NCBI GenBank assembly: GCA_023418705.1
Contig: JAEZYZ010000094.1
Span: 1-20,148, forward strand
Origin: Pseudomonadota bacterium
Lineage (GTDB): Bacteria; Myxococcota_A; Polyangia; Polyangiales; Polyangiaceae
Length of the DNA: 20,148 nt
Reading direction: 5' to 3'
Made by a program: the position numbers and the translations under genes. This document shows, piece by piece, positions 14,967-20,148 of the stretch. How positions within the stretch are numbered: the stretch's first letter is position 1; each line of letters opens with the position of its first letter. A model generated the notes under the pieces. It searched no databases, was not told the DNA's origin, and was given only the letters and a program-made list of their open reading frames with translations.

Positions 14967-16772
14967 ATGACGAACAGGCGTGACTGGGTGAGATTGTTTT
15001 GCTGGTCTTGGATCGCGGTGCTGGCGTTCATCGCTTCGCCAGCCAGCGCGCAAGGCACGGATGGCTTCGCGTTGAACCGCTTCGAACCGGCGCCCGCCGG
15101 CGATCGGTTCTTTGCGGTGCAAGGAGCGGATCCGGGTGGACACCTGCAGCCACGGCTGATGCTGCTCGGCCAGTACGCCTATCGGCCCCTGGTCCTCTAT
15201 CGTGAAGGGGGTGACGAGCGGGTCGGCAGCATCGTCTCCGATCAGCTGTTCCTCCATGCAGCGGCTTCGCTGTCGCTCTGGGATCGTCTGTTGTTGTCGG
15301 TCGACATGCCGTTCGCGTTGGTCACCGAAGGCGACTCTCCGTCGACTGGGAACGTCGTCGTGCAGTCGCCGAGCGGAGCGGCGGCCGGCGATCTTCGGCT
15401 CGGGGCGCGCGTCCGTTTCATCGGCGAGGCCCGCGGCCCGTTGCAGCTGGCGCTCGCCGGCTACGTCTGGCTGCCGACGGGCGACGAGGACAAGCTCGCG
15501 GGGGACGGCAGCGTGCGCGGGGTGCCCGCGCTCGTCTTGAGCGGGGAGACCGACAACCTCGCCTACGCGGTGAACGCCGGCGTGACCGTACGCGGCGAGC
15601 GCCAGTTGCTCAATTCGGATCTGGGCAGCGAGCTCACCTTCGGGGGTGCCATCGGGCTCTTGCTGGCCGATCGCAAGCTGCAGATCGGCCCGGAGCTCTA
15701 TGGAGCGACCACGCTCGACGATCCGTTCTCCCGCGGCACGACGCAGCTCGAAGCGATCGCGGGCGCGCGCTACCGGGCGGGGCCGATCGTGTTCGGCGCC
15801 GGCGCGGGCCCGGGCTTCACCGACGGCGTCGGCTCGCCGGCGCTGCGCGCGGTGGCGAGCGTGGCGTTCGCTCCCGAAGTGGAGAAAGCCGCGCCGGCCG
15901 ATCGCGACGGTGACGGCATCATCGACGGCGCCGACGCCTGTCCGGACACGCCGGGGGTCGCCAGCGACGATCCCAGCAAGCACGGCTGCCCACCGGACCG
16001 CGACGGCGACGGCATCGCCGACGCCTCCGACGCCTGTCCCGACACTGCCGGCGTCGCCAGCGACGACCCCGACAAGCACGGCTGCCCGCCCGATCGCGAC
16101 GGTGACGGCATCGTCGACGCCGACGACGCCTGCCCGGACACCGCGGGCGAAGCCAATGACGATCCGAAGCTGAACGGCTGCCCGCCGGACCGCGACGGCG
16201 ACGGCGTGCTGGATGCCGAGGACGCCTGCCCGGATACCCCTGGCGTGAAGACGACCGACCCGGAGACGAACGGCTGCCCGCCGGACACGGATGGCGACGG
16301 CATCCGGGATGACGTCGACGCCTGCCCAAGGGAGAAGGGCCAGGCCGATCCGGATCCGAAGCAGAACGGCTGCCCGAAGATGGTCCGCGTCACCGAGAGC
16401 GAGATCGTCATCATGCAGCAGGTCCAGTTCAAAACTGCCAGCGACGAGATCTTGCCGGCGAGCGACGAGCTCTTGAAAGAGGTCGCGGCGGTGTTGCTCG
16501 AGCACCCGGAGATCCTGAAGGTCGAGGTGCAGGGGCACACCGACGACCGGGGGAGCGACGCCTACAACGAAACGCTGAGCCAGCGGCGCGCCACGAGCGT
16601 CGTGAGATGGCTCACGGAGCACGGCGTCCAGGCGTCGCGGCTGACGGCGAAGGGCTACGGAGAGGCGCAGCCCATCGCCGACAACGAGACGGAAGAGGGC
16701 CGCCAGCAGAACCGCCGCGTGCAGTTCAAGATCCTCGAAACGGACAAGCCCACCGACGAGGGGGCGCCGTGA
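14967..16772 (+). CDS. OmpA-family outer-membrane protein with TSP3-type calcium-binding repeats
   Basis: The 601-residue protein starts MTNRRDWVRLF with a signal peptide cleaved after ASA (A28). Residues about 30-305 show a beta-barrel-like pattern of alternating strands (LMLLGQYAYRPLVLY, LRLGARVRFIGEA, LQLALAGYVWLPTG). Five 32-residue repeats follow (312-471), each with DxDGDG, a DACP and a GCP, typical of TSP3 calcium-binding repeats of OmpA-type proteins. The C-terminal OmpA domain has VEVQGHTDDRGS (Q522-D527 core) and NETLSQRRA, the peptidoglycan-binding signature, and ends QQNRRVQFKI. The protein likely bridges the outer membrane and cell wall. An ATG 48 bases earlier (14919) is in frame, but the one at 14967 gives a proper signal peptide. 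The layout recalls TraB of myxobacterial outer-membrane exchange, but no TraA is present, so no symbol is given. Confidence 0.93.
   Translation: MTNRRDWVRLFCWSWIAVLAFIASPASAQGTDGFALNRFEPAPAGDRFFAVQGADPGGHLQPRLMLLGQYAYRPLVLYREGGDERVGSIVSDQLFLHAAASLSLWDRLLLSVDMPFALVTEGDSPSTGNVVVQSPSGAAAGDLRLGARVRFIGEARGPLQLALAGYVWLPTGDEDKLAGDGSVRGVPALVLSGETDNLAYAVNAGVTVRGERQLLNSDLGSELTFGGAIGLLLADRKLQIGPELYGATTLDDPFSRGTTQLEAIAGARYRAGPIVFGAGAGPGFTDGVGSPALRAVASVAFAPEVEKAAPADRDGDGIIDGADACPDTPGVASDDPSKHGCPPDRDGDGIADASDACPDTAGVASDDPDKHGCPPDRDGDGIVDADDACPDTAGEANDDPKLNGCPPDRDGDGVLDAEDACPDTPGVKTTDPETNGCPPDTDGDGIRDDVDACPREKGQADPDPKQNGCPKMVRVTESEIVIMQQVQFKTASDEILPASDELLKEVAAVLLEHPEILKVEVQGHTDDRGSDAYNETLSQRRATSVVRWLTEHGVQASRLTAKGYGEAQPIADNETEEGRQQNRRVQFKILETDKPTDEGAP
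15900..16379 (+). repeat. Five tandem 96-bp repeats coding TSP3-type units
   Basis: Units start at 15900, 15996, 16092, 16188 and 16284, a constant 96-base step, and the block ends at 16379. Each codes 32 residues with D-R/T-DGDG, DACP and NGCP/HGCP landmarks. The first two units are the most alike; the last is the most diverged. The exact period with in-frame boundaries points to growth by duplication. Confidence 0.92.
16758..16764 (+). promoter_or_regulatory. Ribosome binding site deciding the GTG start of the AgmC-like gene
   Basis: GAGGGGG lies 4 bases before the GTG at 16769, inside the end of the OmpA gene. It supports GTG as the start, since no in-frame ATG occurs near the signal sequence. 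Confidence 0.6.
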
Positions 16773-19700
16773 AGTTGAACGCGCGTCACCGATCGGCCCT
16801 CGACGGGTTCACCCTCGAAGCGGTTCAGCGCGTTGGCAGCGTGCTGGCGGCGCTGCTGGCCCTCTGCATTGCGACCGCTTGCGCCCCGGGGGGGACGACC
16901 AGCAGCGAGTCGAAGGAGCGGGCGCGGAGCGAGCCGGTCGCGAAGAGCGCGCTGCCGCTCGCCGGCGTCGACGGGGCCCGCACCATCGGCAGCGCGGACA
17001 CGGTCGTCAACCAGTACACGCCGCTCGCTGGCGACGTGACGGCGGGCGCGACGAGCCTGACCGTGACCGACGTCGCCGCGCTCGATCCGGGCAGCGATCC
17101 GCTCGCCCCCGGGGACCTGCTGCTCGTGATCCAGATGCAAGGCGCCACGCTCGACACCGCTGCCGCAGACGCCACCTGGGGGCAGGTGAGCGATCTCGGC
17201 AGCGCCGGGCTCTACGAGCTCGTGGAGGTGACGGCGGTGGACGCCGGGAGCGATACGGTGTCGTTGAGCTGTGCGCTCGCCAACGACTATGTCGCGAGCG
17301 GCAACGTTCAGGTGGTGCGCGTCCCGCAGTACACGGACTTGACGATCGAAGCGGGCGCGAGCCTGACGGCGCCGGCGTGGGACGGCTCGACCGGCGGCAT
17401 CGTCGCCGTGCACGCCGAGAACACCGTCACGCTCGACGGCAGCATCGACGTCTCGGCCCTCGGGTTCCGCGGCGGGCCCGCCGACAACTTTTCCGCGTCC
17501 GCGGACGACGACACCACGCTCTACGCGGGCCCCGGTCCGGCGAGCGGCGGGCGCAAAGGCGAAGGCATCGGCGGCTTTTTGTCGAGCTACGGACGGGGCG
17601 CGGCCGCCAACGGCGGCGGCGGGGGCAACGCCCACAACGCCGGCGGCGGCGGCGGAGCCAACGGGCGCAACGGGCTGCTCTGGACCGGACAGGGGGTGTT
17701 CGACCTGAGCGTGGTCGGCGGCGCCAGCGCGTGGTTGCTCGATCCGAGCTACAGCGCGACCGCCTCGGCGGGCGGCGGGCGCGGCGGCTACACCTACTCG
17801 CAGAACAACCAAAGTGCCCTCGCGGTCGGCCCCGGCAATGGCGCTTGGGGCGGCAACAATCGCCGGCAACGAGGTGGCCTCGGCGGACGCCCCGTCGCCA
17901 ACGATCCGAGCAGTCGCCTGTACCTGGGTGGGGGTGGCGGCGCGGGCGATGGCAACAACGGCCATGCGTCGGCGGGGGCTCGCGGTGGCGGCCTGGTGCT
18001 GGTGCTGGCGGGCAGCGTGACCGGAACCGGCGGCAGCATCCTCGCCAACGGCGGGGCAGCGAGCCCCGCCAACTCGACCGCGGGCGGGTCACCGAGCGGT
18101 GATTCCCCGGGCGGCGGCGGTGGCGGCGGCACCGTCGTGGTGCAAGCCAGCAGCGTCAGCGGGATCACGGTGCAGGCGCGGGGCGGCGTCGGCGGTGATC
18201 AGATCGTGGACAACGGCAACGAGGCGGAAGGTCCCGGCGGTGGCGGCGGCGGCGGCTACGTGGCCGTCTCCGAGAGCGTCACGGTCGACGTCTCCGGAGC
18301 GCTGGGCGGCACCACGGACTCGCCAGCGGTCAGCGAGTTTCCGAGCAACGGAGCCACCCGCGGCGCCGACGGGGAGACCCACTTCGGCGCGAGCGCGACG
18401 GCGAACATCCCGTTCTGCGTCGACAGCACCGCCCCCGAAACCACCATCGTCACGTCGCCGGAGACGCCGACCAACCAACCCATCGGCAGCTTCACGTTCG
18501 AGTCGGACGATCCGGCGGCGACCTTCGAGTGCCGCCTGGACGGTGGAGCGTTCACGGCCTGCCCGCCGAGCTACGACACCCCCGAGCTCGACGAGGGGCA
18601 GCACACGCTCGAGGTGCGAGCCGTCGACGGCATCGGCAACGCCGACCCGACGCCCGCGTCGTTCGACTGGGAGATCGATCTGACGGCGCCCGACACGACC
18701 ATCGCGACGGGGCCTTCGGATCCGAGCAGCGATCCGACCGCGGACTTCACGTTCAGCTCCGACGATCCGGGCGCCAGCTTCGAGTGCAGCCTCGATGGGG
18801 CAGCCTTCGAGGCCTGCCCGGCGAGCTACACCACCCCCGCCCTCGCGGACGGCTCCCACACGCTGGAGGTTCGCGCGGTGGACGCGGCCGGCAACGTCGA
18901 CGCCACGCCGGCCGAACACCTCTGGGCCATCGAACCGGTGCCGGCGGACACGGACGGTGACGGCCTGCCGGACGCGACGGAGATCGCCATCGGGACCGAT
19001 CCGAACGACGCCGACAGCGACGACGACGGCGTGCCCGACGGCGCGGAGCCGTCACCGTCCGCCGACAGCGACGGTGACGGGCGGATCAACGCGCTCGATC
19101 CGGACAGCGACAACGACGGCCTGCTGGACGGGACGGAGCTCGGCCTCGACTGCAGCCTCGCCGCGACCGATACCACGCGCGGCAACTGCGTCCCGGACGC
19201 GGACGCGGGGGCCACGACCACCTCCCCCACCGATCCAGACACCGATGGCGGCGGCGTGTCCGACGGCAGCGAAGACATCAATCGCAACGGCGCCATCGAT
19301 GCCGGCGAGACGGATCCCACCGCGGGCCATGGCGCCGACGATGTCACCAACGTCGACACCGATGGCGACGGCCTGCCCGACGCGACCGAGGTCTCGATCG
19401 GTTCGGATCCGAACGACGCCGACTCCGACGATGACGGCGTCCCGGACGGTCAGGAAGCCAACCCGTTCCTCGACACGGACGGCGACGGGCTCATCAACGT
19501 GCTGGACGTCGACAGCGACAACGACGCGCTGTTCGATGGGACCGAGCTCGGGTTCGACTGCGACAATCCGGACACGGACACGAGCCGCGGCAGCTGCCGC
19601 GCCGACGCCGACCCCGGCTCGACCACGTCGCCGCTGGCGTGGGACACCGACGGCGGCGGCGCCAGCGACGGCAGCGAGGACGCGAACCGCAACGGGGAGG

Positions 19701-20148
19701 TCGACGGCAGCGAGACCGATCCCACGGCCGGCAATGGCGCCGATGACGGCGGCAACACCGACACCGATGGCGACGGCCTGAGCGACGCGCTCGAGACCGA
19801 TCTCGGCTCGAACCCGGACGACCGGGACTCGGACGACGACGGCTTGCCCGACGGGGACGAGCCGAACCCGAGCGAGGATCGCGACGGCACCGGCGCCATC
19901 AACCTGCTCGATCCGGACAGCGACGACGACGGGCTGTTCGACGGCACGGAGGCCGGCAACGACTGCGACGATCCGGACACGGACGGCACCGCGGCTCAGT
20001 GCATCGCCGACGCCGACGCCGGGGCGACGCGCACCTTCGTGTTGATCGCCGACACCGACGGGGGCGGCGCGAGCGACGGCGCCGAAGACACGGACCGCAA
20101 CGGGCAGGTGGACGCGGGCGAGCGCGATCCGCTCGACGCGGCCGACGA
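16769..20148 (+). CDS. AgmC-like surface repeat protein, C-terminus cut by window edge
   Basis: 1,126 codons are open to the right edge. The GTG start overlaps the OmpA stop as GTGA. A basic N-terminus and a hydrophobic stretch (22-37) end in ATAC, giving a weak lipobox with C38. Residues about 60-250 hold a VVNQYTPLAGDVTAG...LLLVIQMQG segment and a VTLDGSIDVSALGFRGG strand region, resembling proteins annotated as AgmC (adventurous gliding motility) in myxobacteria. A Gly/Asn-rich region follows (about 258-500). Two 85-residue Ig-like repeats start at D552 and D637 (TAPxTT, FECxLDG, HTLEVRAVD). An Asp-rich TSP3 region starts at D727, with super-repeats at 727, 863 and 998. A secreted calcium-dependent surface role in adhesion or motility is inference; the C-terminal sorting signal, if any, is outside the window. 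Confidence 0.88.
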   Translation, partial: MKLNARHRSALDGFTLEAVQRVGSVLAALLALCIATACAPGGTTSSESKERARSEPVAKSALPLAGVDGARTIGSADTVVNQYTPLAGDVTAGATSLTVTDVAALDPGSDPLAPGDLLLVIQMQGATLDTAAADATWGQVSDLGSAGLYELVEVTAVDAGSDTVSLSCALANDYVASGNVQVVRVPQYTDLTIEAGASLTAPAWDGSTGGIVAVHAENTVTLDGSIDVSALGFRGGPADNFSASADDDTTLYAGPGPASGGRKGEGIGGFLSSYGRGAAANGGGGGNAHNAGGGGGANGRNGLLWTGQGVFDLSVVGGASAWLLDPSYSATASAGGGRGGYTYSQNNQSALAVGPGNGAWGGNNRRQRGGLGGRPVANDPSSRLYLGGGGGAGDGNNGHASAGARGGGLVLVLAGSVTGTGGSILANGGAASPANSTAGGSPSGDSPGGGGGGGTVVVQASSVSGITVQARGGVGGDQIVDNGNEAEGPGGGGGGGYVAVSESVTVDVSGALGGTTDSPAVSEFPSNGATRGADGETHFGASATANIPFCVDSTAPETTIVTSPETPTNQPIGSFTFESDDPAATFECRLDGGAFTACPPSYDTPELDEGQHTLEVRAVDGIGNADPTPASFDWEIDLTAPDTTIATGPSDPSSDPTADFTFSSDDPGASFECSLDGAAFEACPASYTTPALADGSHTLEVRAVDAAGNVDATPAEHLWAIEPVPADTDGDGLPDATEIAIGTDPNDADSDDDGVPDGAEPSPSADSDGDGRINALDPDSDNDGLLDGTELGLDCSLAATDTTRGNCVPDADAGATTTSPTDPDTDGGGVSDGSEDINRNGAIDAGETDPTAGHGADDVTNVDTDGDGLPDATEVSIGSDPNDADSDDDGVPDGQEANPFLDTDGDGLINVLDVDSDNDALFDGTELGFDCDNPDTDTSRGSCRADADPGSTTSPLAWDTDGGGASDGSEDANRNGEVDGSETDPTAGNGADDGGNTDTDGDGLSDALETDLGSNPDDRDSDDDGLPDGDEPNPSEDRDGTGAINLLDPDSDDDGLFDGTEAGNDCDDPDTDGTAAQCIADADAGATRTFVLIADTDGGGASDGAEDTDRNGQVDAGERDPLDAAD
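18422..18931 (+). repeat. Two 85-residue Ig-like repeats
   Basis: Units start at 18422 and 18677, a 255-base period. Both contain TAPxTTI, TFxSDDP, ATFEC/ASFEC, LDG, AFxACPxSY and HTLEVRAVD. They are typical of bacterial Ig-like repeats found in myxobacterial secreted proteins. Confidence 0.85.
18947..20148 (+). repeat. Three ~135-residue Asp-rich TSP3 super-repeats, third cut
   Basis: Copies begin at 18947, 19355 and 19760 (steps of 408 and 405 bases). Each starts DTDGDGL, then has DSDDDG, NxLDxDSDxD, a GTExG...DC segment, DTDGGG.SDGxED and, in the two complete copies, DPTAGxGAD. The third copy is complete to near its end, where the window stops. Confidence 0.9.

Noticed and set aside
15900..16379. 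Regular repeats considered as a CRISPR-like array
   Set aside because: The units are coding, contiguous, 96 bp long and without unique spacers between identical short repeats.
14589..16622. 677-codon minus-strand open frame
   Set aside because: It is opposite the OmpA-family gene. Its apparent repeats are only the reverse of the 96-bp TSP3 repeats.
14967..16772. Naming the OmpA-family gene traB
   Set aside because: The architecture is similar, but many Myxococcota OmpA proteins share it and the expected TraA partner with a lectin-like domain is absent.
16655..17965. 436-codon minus-strand open frame
   Set aside because: It is opposite the AgmC-like gene; low-complexity Ala/Arg/Val product with no start signal or domain.

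Overview
The window is very GC-rich and every real gene uses G or C heavily at the third codon position. Two features point to a myxobacterium or close relative (Myxococcota): an OmpA-type protein with calcium-binding (thrombospondin type 3, TSP3) repeats, and an adjacent large AgmC-like repeat protein. This assignment is inference from gene content; there is no rRNA or other marker gene here.

Left two thirds (1-13510, all minus strand): part of a contractile injection system (CIS, a phage-tail-like machine). In transcription order the genes are: sheath A (13510-12017), sheath B with a large insert (11986-10157), gp19-type tail tube (10140-9613), a zinc-ribbon protein resembling a baseplate assembly factor (9609-8893), a Pro/His-rich linker protein ending in a VHIGRIIV motif (8896-8174), a DUF4255 tail terminator/cap protein with an Ig-like C-terminal extension (8177-6936), an AAA+ ATPase (6939-5026), a 97-residue unknown protein (5029-4736) and a giant DUF4157 (eCIS core domain, HEVAH) protein of more than 1,579 residues that runs off the left edge (4739-1). 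From the zinc-ribbon gene onward every junction is a 4-base ATGA or GTGA overlap, so the genes are almost certainly one translationally coupled operon. The spike, baseplate wedge, LysM and tape-measure genes that a working particle needs are not in the window and should lie beyond position 1.

Middle (13511-14966): a 377-base gap with candidate regulatory repeats upstream of the sheath genes, a minus-strand gene for a secreted, probably outer-membrane beta-barrel protein (14568-13888), and a 398-base divergent intergenic region with no convincing gene.

Right third (14967-20148, plus strand): a two-gene overlapping operon. The first gene encodes an outer-membrane OmpA-family protein with five exact-period 96-bp TSP3-type repeats and a C-terminal peptidoglycan-binding domain. 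The second encodes a large AgmC-like protein, possibly a lipoprotein, with a Gly-rich region, two 85-residue Ig-like repeats and at least three copies of a ~135-residue Asp-rich TSP3 super-repeat; it runs off the right edge. Together they look like a cell-envelope or surface adhesion/motility module. I see no direct functional tie to the CIS apart from adjacency.

No tRNA, rRNA, CRISPR array, insertion sequence or clear rho-independent terminator was found.
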